DNA of 64,000 nucleotides from Pseudomonas putida. GTDB taxonomy: Bacteria > Pseudomonadota > Gammaproteobacteria > Pseudomonadales > Pseudomonadaceae. Where the stretch lies: positions 2,294,001 through 2,358,000 of the forward strand of contig NZ_MINI01000028.1 of the NCBI RefSeq assembly GCF_002906855.1, read 5' to 3'. The notes below the pieces were generated by a model that had not been told where the DNA came from, did not search any database, and saw only the letters and a list, made by a program, of their open reading frames with translations. This document shows, piece after piece, positions 18,160 to 27,299 of the stretch; the first letter of the stretch is position 1, and every line of letters starts with the position of its first letter. A program made the position numbers and the translations under genes.

Positions 18160-18678
18160 GCTGGGTTTTTATCAGATGCGTAGGGCTTGATGTCGGAAAA
18201 GTTACCGAATGGTGAGCTTGCTTGGTTGCAAGCTGTTTCTGGACACTAACGGGCGCTACGCAACTGCTCCAGCAACGACTGGCACTCCTGCAGCAACCAT
18301 TCGCCCAAGCGCGGGCAACTCAGCGTTTCCAGCTCGCGCCATTGCCCCGCGCCAGTTCCGCGCGCGTAACCAGGGCTGGGCAGGGCGGCAGGAAGTGGCG
18401 GTTCACTGACGCTGCAGATTGCGCTGTTGTTTGTAGGAGCGGTGTTCGATTATCGCGCAATAGTGGTCGACCCACTGTCCGCTATTCGCCCATCCAATCC
18501 GAACATCTCATTGCCCAACCCCCGCCTTTTTGCTTAGTGTGTCACCTATGCGCCAGTGGTCAGCTGCCCCCAAACCCTGACCCCAGCCCGATAGAATATC
18601 CGTGAACGACCGCGACCACGAGCCCAGGGCCAGTAGGAAGCGGCGCCCAGAACAATAACGATGCCGAGTGCCTAGCCT
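18160..18678. other. Intergenic region with a possible gene remnant
   Basis: A 519-bp gap between the divergently transcribed hydrolase and BenR-like genes. It holds the possible remnant at 18246-18430 and a partial REP-like word (TTTGTAGGAGCGG) near 18431. I see no RNA gene or clear promoter. Confidence 0.5.
18246..18430 (-). pseudogene. Possible C-terminal remnant of an unidentified gene
   Basis: On the minus strand an open frame ends ...GQWRELETLSCPRLGEWLLQ followed by ECQSLLEQLRSAR and TAG at 18246. The sequence looks like a real helical protein end, unlike the surrounding translation. No start codon or ribosome site is evident and the frame loses sense near a REP-like word. It may be what is left of a deleted gene. 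I do not recognise the family. Confidence 0.3.
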
Positions 18679-19635
18679 ATGGAAAGCCGCCTGCTGAGCG
18701 AGCGCAGTAGCGTGTTCCATCACGCCGACCCCTATGCGGTGTCCGACTACGTCAACCAGCACGTCGGCCAGCACTGCATCGGCCTGTCGCGTACCACCCA
18801 CCCCCAGGCCAGCCTGAGCCATCGCAAGTTCGCCGAACTCGACCTGTGCCGCATCAGCTACGGCGGCAGCGTGCGGGTGACCTCGCCGGCACTGGAATCC
18901 ATCTATCACCTGCAGGTCCTGCTCAACGGCAACTGCCTGTGGCGCGGGCACCAGCGCGAGCACCACTTGGTGCCGGGCGAGCTGCTGCTGATCAACCCGG
19001 ACGACCCAGTCGACCTGACTTATTCCGAAGACTGCGAGAAATTCATCCTCAAGGTGCCGACACGGCTGCTCGACACCATCTGCGACGAGCAACGCTGGCA
19101 GCGGCCAGATGGCGGCGTGCGCTTCCTGCGCAATCACTACCGGCTGGAAGAGCTGGATGGCTTCGTCAACCTGCTGGCCATGGTCTGCCACGAAGCCGAG
19201 GTCATTGACTCGTTACCGCGGGTGCAGGGGCACTACAGCCAGATCGTCGCCAGCAAGCTGATGACGCTGATGAGCACCAATATCCGTCGGGAAAGCCTGG
19301 GTACGCCGGGTGCGAACCTGGAGCGGATCCTTGATTACATCGAGCGCAACATCAAGCTGGAGCTGCCAGCCGAAGCGCTGGCAGAGCAGGCCTGCATGAG
19401 CGTGCGCTCGTTGTATGCGCTGTTCGATCGCCAGCTGGGCACCACGCCCAAGCAGTATGTGCGCCAGCGCAAGCTTGAGCGGGTGCATGCGTGCCTGAGC
19501 GATGGCAGCTGCGCGGTACGCAGCGTCACCGAACTGGCCATGGATTATGGCTTTCTGCACCTCGGGCGGTTCTCCGAGGTGTATCGCCAGCGTTTTGGCC
19601 AGCTGCCCTCGGAAACCTTCAGGCAGCGCCAGTGA
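18679..19635 (+). CDS. benR: XylS/BenR-type AraC-family regulator
   Basis: The 318-residue protein matches XylS/BenR along its length: HADPYAVSDYVNQHVGQHCI near the start, DLCRISYGGSVRV, YHLQVLLNGNCLWRGH, PGELLLINPDD, and the double helix-turn-helix at the C-terminus ending FSEVYRQRFGQLPSETFRQ. BenR activates benzoate dioxygenase genes in response to benzoate. Here the downstream neighbour is a convergent acyl-CoA dehydrogenase with only 6 bp between the stops, and no benABCD is in the window. The symbol rests on family resemblance; the inducer may differ. Confidence 0.75.
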   Translation: MESRLLSERSSVFHHADPYAVSDYVNQHVGQHCIGLSRTTHPQASLSHRKFAELDLCRISYGGSVRVTSPALESIYHLQVLLNGNCLWRGHQREHHLVPGELLLINPDDPVDLTYSEDCEKFILKVPTRLLDTICDEQRWQRPDGGVRFLRNHYRLEELDGFVNLLAMVCHEAEVIDSLPRVQGHYSQIVASKLMTLMSTNIRRESLGTPGANLERILDYIERNIKLELPAEALAEQACMSVRSLYALFDRQLGTTPKQYVRQRKLERVHACLSDGSCAVRSVTELAMDYGFLHLGRFSEVYRQRFGQLPSETFRQRQ

Positions 19636-19641
19636 GAGGGC

Positions 19642-20793
19642 TTACAAGGGGTAGTGCTTGAGTTCGCGTGCGATCAGCATGCGCTGGATCTCGCTCGACC
19701 CCTCGTAGATCTGGGTAATGCGCGCATCGCGGTAGTAACGCTCGACCGGGTAGTCCTCGAGATAGCCATACCCGCCATGCACCTGGATCGCCATCGAGCA
19801 CACCCGCTCGGCCATTTCCGAGGCGAACAGCTTGGCCTGCGAAGCCTCCGACAGGCACGGCTTGCCTGCCGTGCGCAGCCGCGCGGCATGCAGGATCAGC
19901 AACCGCGCAGCATTCACCTGCACCTGCATGTCGGCCAGCAGGTTGGCGATACTCTGGTGCTCATTGATCGGCTTGCCGAACTGGATGCGGTCGCGCGAGT
20001 ACACCAGAGCCGCCTCGAACGCCGCACGGGCGATGCCCAGGGCTTGGGCGGCGATGCCGATGCGCCCGCCTTCGAGGTTGGACAGGGCGATGGCCAGGCC
20101 CTTGCCGCGCTCACCGAGGATATTGGCCGCCGGGATGCGGCAGTTGTCGAAGGTCACCGCGCAGGTGTCGGAGGCGCGGATGCCCATCTTATGCTCGCTG
20201 CGGTCAACCTTGAAGCCCGGGTTGTCGGTCGGCACCAGGAAGGCCGACAGGCCTTTCTTGCCCAGCTCCGGGTCGGTGACGGCGAAGACGATGGCCAGCC
20301 CGGCACGGCGGGCGTTGCTGACGAACTGTTTGGACCCGTTGATGACCCATTCGCCATTGACCAGCTCGGCGCGGGTACGCAGGTTGTGCGCTTCCGAGCC
20401 GGCCTGTGGTTCGGTCAGGCAGAAGCAGCCTATCACCTCGCCAGTGGCCAGGCGCGGCAGCCAGGCCTGCTGCTGTTCAGGGGTGCCATAGGCCAGCAGG
20501 GGGCCGCAGCCAACCGAGTTGTGGATGCTCATCATCGCGCCGGTGGCGCCGCAGCCGGCGGCGATTTCCTCGACGGCCAGGGCATAGGCCACGTAGTCGG
20601 TGTAGCTGCCGCCGAAGCCCTCGGGTACGACCATGCCGAGCAGGCCCAGCTCGCCCATCTTGCGCACCACGCCATCGTCTATCCAGCCGGCCTTTTCCCA
20701 GGCTTGGGCATGGGGGGCGATCTCGCCACGGGCGAAGTCCCGAGCCATGTCGCGGATCATGATCTGCTCTTCGCTCAGTTCCAGGTCTTGCAT
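19642..20793 (-). CDS. Acyl-CoA dehydrogenase, isobutyryl/short-chain type
   Basis: The 383-residue flavoprotein has the family signatures [18 protein letters not shown] (FAD-binding), [19 protein letters not shown] and the C-terminal [21 protein letters not shown]. The catalytic Glu lies in [10 protein letters not shown]. It would introduce the 2,3 double bond into a short or branched acyl-CoA. A 16-bp gap separates it from an upstream 3-hydroxyisobutyryl-CoA hydrolase-like gene, which makes valine catabolism (isobutyryl-CoA to methacrylyl-CoA) the best reading. Confidence 0.85.
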   Translation of the reverse strand: MQDLELSEEQIMIRDMARDFARGEIAPHAQAWEKAGWIDDGVVRKMGELGLLGMVVPEGFGGSYTDYVAYALAVEEIAAGCGATGAMMSIHNSVGCGPLLAYGTPEQQQAWLPRLATGEVIGCFCLTEPQAGSEAHNLRTRAELVNGEWVINGSKQFVSNARRAGLAIVFAVTDPELGKKGLSAFLVPTDNPGFKVDRSEHKMGIRASDTCAVTFDNCRIPAANILGERGKGLAIALSNLEGGRIGIAAQALGIARAAFEAALVYSRDRIQFGKPINEHQSIANLLADMQVQVNAARLLILHAARLRTAGKPCLSEASQAKLFASEMAERVCSMAIQVHGGYGYLEDYPVERYYRDARITQIYEGSSEIQRMLIARELKHYPL

Positions 20794-20809
20794 CTGTGTA
20801 CTCCCGGGC

Positions 20810-21880
20810 TCACAGGCCTTCGAAGAATTGGTCGACCCGCTGGCGCGACAGCCCGGCCAGGGTCGGCGGGTTCCAGCGCGGCTGCTTGTCCTTGTCGATG
20901 ATCAGGGCGCGCACGCCCTCGATGATGTCGCCGTACTGGAACCACTGGCGGTCGATGTGCAGCTCCATGGCGAAGCAGTCTTCCAGCGCCAGGTGGCGCC
21001 CGCGGCGCAGCATCTCCAGAGTAACCGCCATGGCCAGCGGCGAGCGGCTTTCCAGCTGTTCGGCTGTCGCCAACGCCCATGGGTGGCTGTCGCCGATGCG
21101 CACCGCGCGCAGTTGCTCGACGATCGCCGCCAGGTCGGGCTGGGCGAAGAAGTGGTCGATGACCGGGCGCAGCTTTTCCAGCGGCGCATCGTCGAGCACC
21201 TGGCTGCCGAGCTTGGCCAGCAGGTTCTGCAGGTCCTTGAGCGGGTGGTCGCCGAAACGCAGCGTATCCAGGCCTTCATCCAGCGCGGCAAGCTTGTCGC
21301 TGGCCAGGTACCAGTCGGCCAGCCCGCAGTACAGGGCATCGGCGGCCTGGATCTGAGTGCCGCTGACGCCCAGGTAGGTGCCCAGTTCACCCGGGATGCG
21401 CGACAGGAAGTAGCTGCCACCCACATCCGGGAAGTAACCGATGCCAACCTCGGGCATGCCCAGGCGGCTGCGTTCGGTGACGATGCGCAGGTCGCAGCCT
21501 TGGGCCAGGCCCATGCCGCCACCGAGGGTGAAACCGTCCATCAGTACCAGCACCGGCTTGCGGTATCGGTGTATGGCCAGGTCCAGGGCGTACTCCTCGA
21601 CGAAAAAGTCTTCGTGCAGGGTGTCGCCAGCCTTGTAGCTATCGTGCAGCGAGCGGATATCGCCGCCGGCACAGAAGCCCTTGGGGCCTTCGCCACGCAG
21701 TACCACGGCTTGCACCTGTGGGTCTTCGGCCCATTGGTCGAAGTGCTGGCGCAGGCTGCGCACCATGTCCAGGGTCAGGGCATTGAGGCCGGCAGGGCGG
21801 TTGAGGGTGAGGTGGCCAATCTGGTTGCGGACTTCGGCCAGTACATGAGCCGTTGCCGAGGTATGAGCGTGCGCGGTCAT
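20810..21880 (-). CDS. Enoyl-CoA hydratase/isomerase family, 3-hydroxyisobutyryl-CoA hydrolase-like
   Basis: The 356-residue crotonase-fold protein is longer than hydratases (about 260) and fits the hydrolase (HIBCH) subgroup. It has the oxyanion-hole motifs [14 protein letters not shown] and [15 protein letters not shown], the catalytic region [20 protein letters not shown] with Glu, and the C-terminal NPPTLAGL. The enzyme frees 3-hydroxyisobutyrate from CoA in valine breakdown. It is cotranscribed with the acyl-CoA dehydrogenase gene downstream. Confidence 0.85.
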   Translation of the reverse strand: MTAHAHTSATAHVLAEVRNQIGHLTLNRPAGLNALTLDMVRSLRQHFDQWAEDPQVQAVVLRGEGPKGFCAGGDIRSLHDSYKAGDTLHEDFFVEEYALDLAIHRYRKPVLVLMDGFTLGGGMGLAQGCDLRIVTERSRLGMPEVGIGYFPDVGGSYFLSRIPGELGTYLGVSGTQIQAADALYCGLADWYLASDKLAALDEGLDTLRFGDHPLKDLQNLLAKLGSQVLDDAPLEKLRPVIDHFFAQPDLAAIVEQLRAVRIGDSHPWALATAEQLESRSPLAMAVTLEMLRRGRHLALEDCFAMELHIDRQWFQYGDIIEGVRALIIDKDKQPRWNPPTLAGLSRQRVDQFFEGL

Positions 21881-22026
21881 CGCGTTCTCCCTGCTTTGTT
21901 ATTGATTTTCCAAGTGAAGTCTGGAGTGCGCTGGAGGATCGCTGGATCCTGGCATGCGAATTTGTCTTACGCAATGGACAAATCTGCAGGGGGATCGTGC
22001 GTTTTTGCCTTTGGGCATTCAGCGCC

Positions 22027-22065
22027 TGGGAGATCGAGCGCCGCCCCGCGCGGCGCTCGCTCCCA
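22027..22065. repeat. Solo palindrome related to the ends of the 225-bp repeat
   Basis: TGGGAGATCGAGCGCCGC pairs imperfectly with GCGGCGCTCGCTCCCA. It shares the GATCGAGCGCCGC core with the solo copy at 5747-5784 and with the repeat ends at 576 and 31854. Confidence 0.7.
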
Positions 22066-22125
22066 CAACCGCTGCAAAACCGTCGCCATACACCTCCAAC
22101 CCCATTCATTACCCTGACCGTAACG

Positions 22126-22144
22126 ATCAACCTTCCAGCTTGAT
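22126..22144. promoter_or_regulatory. Candidate MdcR operator upstream of mdcA
   Basis: ATCAA-N9-TTGAT contains a T-N11-A LysR-type dyad 62 bp before the mdcA start. MdcR is encoded at the far end of the cluster and would act here in trans. Assignment is inference. Confidence 0.4.
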
Positions 22145-22206
22145 TGATCCGCCAATCCCGCTCGCCCTACTGTGCCCCCACGACAGCGAACCCGTGGAGT
22201 CACCCA

Positions 22207-23868
22207 ATGACCATAACGAAGAATCCACCGCCGCAATGGTCCAGGCGACGCGCCGAGAAGCAGCGCCGCCTGGACCGCGTCCGTCACCTGGCCGACGGTG
22301 TGGTGCTGCCCACCGAGCGGATCGTCGAAGCCCTCGAACTGCTGATCGCTCCCGGCGACCGCGTGGTGCTCGAAGGCAACAACCAGAAGCAGGCTGACTT
22401 CCTCTCGCGTTCGCTGGCCAAGGCCGACCCCGAGCGCCTGCACGACCTGCACATGATCATGCCCAGCGTCAGCCGCGCCGAACACCTGGACCTGTTCGAG
22501 CGCGGCATCGCCCGCAAGCTCGACTTCTCCTTCGCCGGCCCGCAGAGCCTGCGTATCGGCCAGCTGCTGGAAGACGGCCTGCTCGAAGTCGGCGCCATCC
22601 ACACCTATATCGAGTTGTACTCGCGGCTGCTGGTCGACCTGATCCCCAATGTCACTTTGGTCGCCGGCTTCATGGCTGACCGCGACGGCAACCTGTACAC
22701 CGGCCCCAGCACCGAAGACACCCCGGCGCTGGTCGAGCCTGCCGCTTTCAGCGACGGCCTGGTGATCGCCCAGGTCAACCAGCTGGTGGACCGCGTCGAC
22801 GACCTGCCGCGCGTGGACATTCCAGCGTCCTGGGTCGACTTCGTGGTAGTCGCCGACCAGCCGTTTTACATCGAGCCGCTGTTCACCCGCGACCCACGCC
22901 ATATCAAGCCGGTGCACGTGCTGATGGCGATGATGGCGATCCGTGGCATCTACGAGAAACACCAGGTGCAGTCGTTGAACCACGGCATCGGTTTCAACAC
23001 CGCCGCCATCGAGCTGATCCTGCCGACCTACGGTGAATCGCTGGGGCTCAAAGGCAAGATCTGCCGCAACTGGACACTCAACCCGCACCCGACCCTGATC
23101 CCGGCTATCGAAACCGGTTGGGTCGAGAGCGTGCACTGCTTCGGTACCGAACTGGGCATGGAGGACTACATCGCCCAGCGCCCAGACGTCTTCTTCACCG
23201 GCCGCGATGGCTCGCTGCGTTCCAACCGCATGATGTGCCAGCTGGCCGGGCAGTACGCAGTCGACCTGTTTATCGGCGCCACCTTGCAGGTCGATGGCGA
23301 TGGCCATTCCTCGACCGTCACCCGTGGCCGCCTGGCGGGCTTCGGCGGGGCGCCGAACATGGGCCACGACCCCCGCGGCCGGCGCCACGCCAGCCCGGCC
23401 TGGCTCGACATGACCGTGCCCGAGACGATGCTTGAGCGTGGCCGCAAGCTGGTGGTGCAGATGGTCGAGACCTATCAGGAAGGCGGCAAACCCACTTTCG
23501 TCGAAACCCTCGATGCCGTGGAGGTGGCGAAGAAAGCCGGCATGCCGCTGGCACCGGTGATGATCTACGGCGACGACGTCACCCACCTGCTCACCGAAGA
23601 AGGTATTGCCTACCTGTACAAGGCGCGCAGCCTGGAAGAGCGCCAGCAGATGATTGCCGCCGTGGCCGGGGTCACTGCGATCGGCCTGCGCCATGACCCC
23701 AAGGACACCCTGCGCCTGCGCCAGCAAGGCCTGATCGCCTTGCCCGAGGACCTCGGCATCCGCCGCACCGACGCCAGCCGCGAGCTGCTCGCCGCGCGCA
23801 GCATTGCCGACCTGGTGGAATGGTCCGGTGGCCTCTACAACCCGCCTGCACGGTTCAGGAGCTGGTAA
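22207..23868 (+). CDS. mdcA: Malonate decarboxylase alpha subunit (ACP transferase)
   Basis: The 553-residue protein is the alpha subunit of biotin-independent malonate decarboxylase, which exchanges acetyl for malonyl on the carrier protein MdcC. Family hallmarks include the CoA-transferase-like GDRVVLEGNNQKQADFLSR and a C-terminal YGDDVTHLLTEEGIAYL. The ATG at 22207 is chosen over 22144, whose extra residues are not conserved-looking. It is the first gene of the mdcABCDEGH-madLM operon and its stop codon abuts mdcB. Confidence 0.93.
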   Translation: MTITKNPPPQWSRRRAEKQRRLDRVRHLADGVVLPTERIVEALELLIAPGDRVVLEGNNQKQADFLSRSLAKADPERLHDLHMIMPSVSRAEHLDLFERGIARKLDFSFAGPQSLRIGQLLEDGLLEVGAIHTYIELYSRLLVDLIPNVTLVAGFMADRDGNLYTGPSTEDTPALVEPAAFSDGLVIAQVNQLVDRVDDLPRVDIPASWVDFVVVADQPFYIEPLFTRDPRHIKPVHVLMAMMAIRGIYEKHQVQSLNHGIGFNTAAIELILPTYGESLGLKGKICRNWTLNPHPTLIPAIETGWVESVHCFGTELGMEDYIAQRPDVFFTGRDGSLRSNRMMCQLAGQYAVDLFIGATLQVDGDGHSSTVTRGRLAGFGGAPNMGHDPRGRRHASPAWLDMTVPETMLERGRKLVVQMVETYQEGGKPTFVETLDAVEVAKKAGMPLAPVMIYGDDVTHLLTEEGIAYLYKARSLEERQQMIAAVAGVTAIGLRHDPKDTLRLRQQGLIALPEDLGIRRTDASRELLAARSIADLVEWSGGLYNPPARFRSW

Positions 23869-24753
23869 ATGACGGCATACGCGATCCCTGTAGAAGCGGC
23901 TTCAGCCGCGAAGAGGCCAGCCCAGCAAACCGAACTCTCCCTGTCTGAGCGCTTGGCCGATCTGGCCATCGAGGCCCTGATCGACGAAGCCGACCTGTCC
24001 CCCAAACCCGGCCTGGTCGACCGCCGCAGCAGTGGCGCCCACAACGACATGACCCTGGCCCTGATGCACGCCTCGGCGTTGACCTTGTGGCCTTGCCTGC
24101 GGCAGATGGCCGAAGCCGCGCAGGCCCATGGTGATATCGGCCCACCACTGCGCGCCGAGCTCGGCCGCATCGGCCGCGAAGGCGAGCAATCCATGCTCGC
24201 CACCACGGGCGGCATCAACACGCACCGCGGCGCGATTTGGGCCCTTGGCCTGCTGGTGGCCGCACAAGCGCTCGATGCTAAAGCCGATCCCCAGGCAGTT
24301 GCCGCTCGTGCCGGCCGCATCGCCCTGATCGACGATCCGGCAGCCCCCGCTCAGGAAAGCCACGGCACCCACGTCCGTCACCGCTACGGCGCAAGCGGCG
24401 CCCGCGAGCAGGCCCAGCAAGGTTTTCCCGCCGTGCTCGAACACGGCCTGCCACAACTGCGCCGCAGCCGCGCCGGCGGTGCCAGCGAAAGCCACGCCCG
24501 GCTGGATGCCTTGCTGGCGATCATGGCCGCGCTCAGCGACACCTGTGTGCTTTGGCGCGCCGGCCCGCAAGGCCTGCAAACCCTGCAGGCAGGCGCTCGC
24601 GCGGTGCTGCAAGCGGGTGGCTGCGCCAGCCTCGCTGGCCGCCGTCAGCTGCGCCTGCTGGACACACAACTGCTGCAACTGAATGCCTCACCGGGCGGCG
24701 CCGCCGATCTGTTGGCCGCCTGCCTGTTCCTCGACAAAGCCGGGAGCCTGTGA
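23869..24753 (+). CDS. mdcB: Triphosphoribosyl-dephospho-CoA synthase
   Basis: The 294-residue CitG/MdcB-family enzyme makes 2-(5-triphosphoribosyl)-3-dephospho-CoA, precursor of the MdcC prosthetic group. Motifs seen are [22 protein letters not shown] and [19 protein letters not shown]. The ATG follows the mdcA stop with no gap. The first about 20 residues are odd: codons 7-17 are encoded by a REP element (23886-23918), so the natural protein may have begun further in, or the REP has been domesticated as coding sequence. Confidence 0.9.
   Translation: MTAYAIPVEAASAAKRPAQQTELSLSERLADLAIEALIDEADLSPKPGLVDRRSSGAHNDMTLALMHASALTLWPCLRQMAEAAQAHGDIGPPLRAELGRIGREGEQSMLATTGGINTHRGAIWALGLLVAAQALDAKADPQAVAARAGRIALIDDPAAPAQESHGTHVRHRYGASGAREQAQQGFPAVLEHGLPQLRRSRAGGASESHARLDALLAIMAALSDTCVLWRAGPQGLQTLQAGARAVLQAGGCASLAGRRQLRLLDTQLLQLNASPGGAADLLAACLFLDKAGSL
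23886..23918 (+). repeat. REP element inside the mdcB coding sequence
   Basis: CCCTGTAGAAGCGGCTTCAG followed by CCGCGAAGAGGCC is a standard P. putida REP variant with its short hairpin. It is in frame within mdcB and encodes the residues [11 protein letters not shown]. Confidence 0.8.
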
Positions 24754-24754
24754 A

Positions 24755-25054
24755 ATGGAAACCCTGAACTTTCAATTCCCCGCCGCCGAGCCTGGCCGTG
24801 GCCGCACTTTGGTCGGCTGCGTCAGCTCCGGCGACCTGGAAGTGCTGATCGAGCCCGGCAACGCCGGTCGCCTGGAGATCCAGGTGGTCACTTCGGTCAA
24901 TGGCAGCAGCGCACGCTGGCAGCAGCTGTTCCAGCGCCTGTTCGATGGCCGCACGCTGCCGGCGGTGAAGATCGACATCCACGACTTCGGCGCCACCCCT
25001 GGCGTGGTGCGCCTGCGCCTGGAGCAGGGTTTCGAGGAGATTGCCCATGACTGA
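24755..25054 (+). CDS. mdcC: Malonate decarboxylase acyl-carrier protein (delta subunit)
   Basis: The 99-residue protein is the small carrier subunit. The Ser that bears the dephospho-CoA-derived group is in the VSSGDLEVL segment (Ser24 or Ser25). It holds acetyl and malonyl thioesters for MdcA and MdcDE. The start at 24755 is one base after the mdcB stop, and the end overlaps mdcD by 8 bases, so translation is coupled. Confidence 0.92.
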   Translation: METLNFQFPAAEPGRGRTLVGCVSSGDLEVLIEPGNAGRLEIQVVTSVNGSSARWQQLFQRLFDGRTLPAVKIDIHDFGATPGVVRLRLEQGFEEIAHD

Positions 25055-25895
25055 CACCGCCCGCCTGCTGCAAAGCCGCAGCTTCGTCGAACTCGGCGCC
25101 CGCCAGCGCGCCCGTGCCTTGCTCGATGCTGGCAGCTTCCGTGAACTGCTCGGCCCGTTCGACCGGTTGATGTCACCGTGGCTGCCACGCCAGGGCATCG
25201 TGCCCCAGGCCGACGACGGCGTGGTCATTGCCAAGGGCCTGCTCAATGGCCGCAATGCGGTAATCGCCGCCATCGAAGGCGCGTTTCAGGGCGGCAGCAT
25301 GGGCGAGGTGGGCGGTGCCAAGATCGCCGGCGCTTTGGAGTTGGCCATCGAAGACAACCGCAACGGCATTCCCACCTGTGCCGTGCTGCTGCTGGAGACC
25401 GGTGGCGTGCGCTTGCAAGAGGCCAACCTTGGGCTGGCGGCGATTGCCGAGATCCAGGCAGCAATTGTCGAATTGCGCGCCCATCAACCGGTGATAGGCC
25501 TGGTCGCAGGCTCGGTCGGCTGCTTCGGTGGCATGTCCATCGCGGCCGGGCTGTGCAGCCACCTGTTGGTCACCCGCGAAGCACGTGTGGGCCTCAATGG
25601 CCCGCAAGTGATCGAGCAGGAGGCCGGTATCGCCGAGTACGACGCCAAGGACCGCCCGTTCATCTGGAGCCTGACAGGGGGCGAACAACGCCACGCCAGC
25701 GGTCTGGTGGACGCTTATGTGGCAGATGACGTCGACAGTATCCGCCAGCACTTGCTGCAACTGCTGGACACGCCATCGGCCAACCGTGCCGGCCGCCACG
25801 CCTGGTACCTGGAACGCCTGGCCAGCCTGGGCGCCGATTGCCCGCAACTGGACGCCGCTGCGGTGCGCGCCCTCTACCAAGGAGATGCCCCATGA
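25047..25895 (+). CDS. mdcD: Malonate decarboxylase beta subunit
   Basis: The 282-residue protein is a carboxyltransferase-fold subunit that, with MdcE, decarboxylates malonyl-S-ACP. Recognisable parts are GGSMGEVGGAKIAGALELA and GSVGCFGGMSIAAGLCSHLL, which form the oxyanion holes of this crotonase-like fold. The start overlaps mdcC and a GAGGAGA lies inside the end of mdcC. It overlaps mdcE by four bases (ATGA). Confidence 0.92.
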   Translation: MTDTARLLQSRSFVELGARQRARALLDAGSFRELLGPFDRLMSPWLPRQGIVPQADDGVVIAKGLLNGRNAVIAAIEGAFQGGSMGEVGGAKIAGALELAIEDNRNGIPTCAVLLLETGGVRLQEANLGLAAIAEIQAAIVELRAHQPVIGLVAGSVGCFGGMSIAAGLCSHLLVTREARVGLNGPQVIEQEAGIAEYDAKDRPFIWSLTGGEQRHASGLVDAYVADDVDSIRQHLLQLLDTPSANRAGRHAWYLERLASLGADCPQLDAAAVRALYQGDAP

Positions 25896-26683
25896 ACCGT
25901 GCCCTCAACTGGCTGCCGGGCCTGGCCGGTGGTGAAGCGCTGTCGGGTTATCCCGCTTCACTGCGGGTGATCGATGGCGAACTGGACAACCGCCTGGCGC
26001 GCTTCATTGCTGTGGTACCGGATGCGCACAACCCGTTCCCCCGGGCGCGAGAGGGCGAAGTGGGCCTGATGGAAGGCTGGGGCCTGGCCAAGGCCGTGAG
26101 CGATGCGGTCGAGCTGGACCGCGAGGGCGAGAAGCGCGCCATCGTTGCGATCATCGATGTGCCGAGCCAGGCCTATGGCCGCCGTGAAGAAGCCCTGGGT
26201 ATCCACCAGGCGTTGGCCGCCGCCGTGCAGGCCTACGCCCAGGCGCGCCTGGCGGGGCACCCGGTGATTGGCCTGCTGGTCGGCAAGGCCATGTCCGGTG
26301 CCTTCCTGGCCCATGGCTATCAGGCGCAACGGCTGATAGCCCTGGATGACAGTGGGGTGATGGTGCATGCCATGGGCAAGGCGGCCGCAGCGCGGATCAC
26401 CTTGCGCAGTGTCGAACAACTGGAGGCGTTGGCCGCGGAGGTGCCGCCGATGGCCTATGATCTTGCCAGCTACGCCTCTTTGGGCCTGCTCTGGCGGCGC
26501 CTGCAGGTCGAGAGGGCCGATGCACCGAGTGCTGCTGACATTGCCCAGGTACGTGCCTGCCTGGCCGAGGCTGTGCGTGATATCGGCCATTCGACTGACC
26601 TCAAGTCACGCCTGAACGGTGAACACCGCAGCGCCTCCCGCGACGTGCGCGCCCGCCTGCGCAGCCAGTGGCAGGAGGCCTGA
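25892..26683 (+). CDS. mdcE: Malonate decarboxylase gamma subunit
   Basis: The 263-residue partner of MdcD has the same carboxyltransferase fold, with IDVPSQAYGRREEALGIHQA and GLLVGKAMSGAFLAHGYQA. It completes the decarboxylase core, releasing CO2 and leaving acetyl-S-ACP. The ATG at 25892 overlaps the mdcD stop and follows AAGGAGATG. Confidence 0.92.
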   Translation: MNRALNWLPGLAGGEALSGYPASLRVIDGELDNRLARFIAVVPDAHNPFPRAREGEVGLMEGWGLAKAVSDAVELDREGEKRAIVAIIDVPSQAYGRREEALGIHQALAAAVQAYAQARLAGHPVIGLLVGKAMSGAFLAHGYQAQRLIALDDSGVMVHAMGKAAAARITLRSVEQLEALAAEVPPMAYDLASYASLGLLWRRLQVERADAPSAADIAQVRACLAEAVRDIGHSTDLKSRLNGEHRSASRDVRARLRSQWQEA

Positions 26684-26684
26684 G

Positions 26685-27299
26685 ATGAACCTGCCGCAGC
26701 CACATGACCTGCTCTGGGGCATGCCCCCGGCCGACCTGCCTGCCGATGCGCCTGCCTGGGCTGTTCGGGCACTGGCAGCCGGGCAGCCGGTGGTGGTGCG
26801 GCGTGCCGCCTGTGCCAGCGGCTGGGTGGCAGTGGGCGTGCGCGGGCAGGGGCGTGAGCAGCGCCTGGGCGTGCAGATGCGCGTGCGCGATATCCAGCGG
26901 CAGTTGACCCCCGAGTCGTTGCGCGGGGCGGGGCAGAGCCCCTGGCCAGCTTTGCGGGCGCTGGTCTCGGTGGCACCGGTGCTCGATGCCTGCGGGCTGG
27001 TTTGGGGGCCGACGGGAGGCGTCGGTTACCAGTTGGCCACCGGCTGTAATGTCGTGCATGACGCTAGTGACCTCGACCTGCTGGTGCGCGCGCCACAGCT
27101 CATGGACCGGGCGAAGGCGCGCGAGTTGCTGGATATTCTCGATTGCGGCCCGTGCCGTATCGATGTGCAACTGGAAACGCCAGCCGGTGCCGTGGCCCTG
27201 CGCGAGTGGGCTGGCCTGGCGCGCCGGGTGTTGCTGAAGTCAGCCCACGGCGCACGCCTTGTCGCCGACCCCTGGAATGCGCTGGAGTGTGCAGCGTGA
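26685..27299 (+). CDS. mdcG: Phosphoribosyl-dephospho-CoA transferase (holo-ACP synthase)
   Basis: The 204-residue protein attaches the MdcB product to MdcC. It has the nucleotidyltransferase-like GPTGGVGYQLATG followed by an acidic DLDLLVRAP motif of the MdcG family. The start is one base after the mdcE stop. Its end overlaps the GTG of mdcH (GTGA), so it sits inside the tightly coupled part of the operon. Confidence 0.9.
   Translation: MNLPQPHDLLWGMPPADLPADAPAWAVRALAAGQPVVVRRAACASGWVAVGVRGQGREQRLGVQMRVRDIQRQLTPESLRGAGQSPWPALRALVSVAPVLDACGLVWGPTGGVGYQLATGCNVVHDASDLDLLVRAPQLMDRAKARELLDILDCGPCRIDVQLETPAGAVALREWAGLARRVLLKSAHGARLVADPWNALECAA

Larger units (their letters stand above)
21881..22206. 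other. Divergent intergenic region upstream of the mdc operon
   Basis: A 326-bp region between the hydrolase and mdcA starts. It contains a solo palindrome (22027-22065) and a LysR-type dyad (22126-22144). No small ORF with a ribosome site is convincing. Confidence 0.6.

Noticed and set aside
21967-23727. 586-residue minus-strand frame opposite mdcA
   Set aside because: Shadow of mdcA; it also runs through the solo palindrome.
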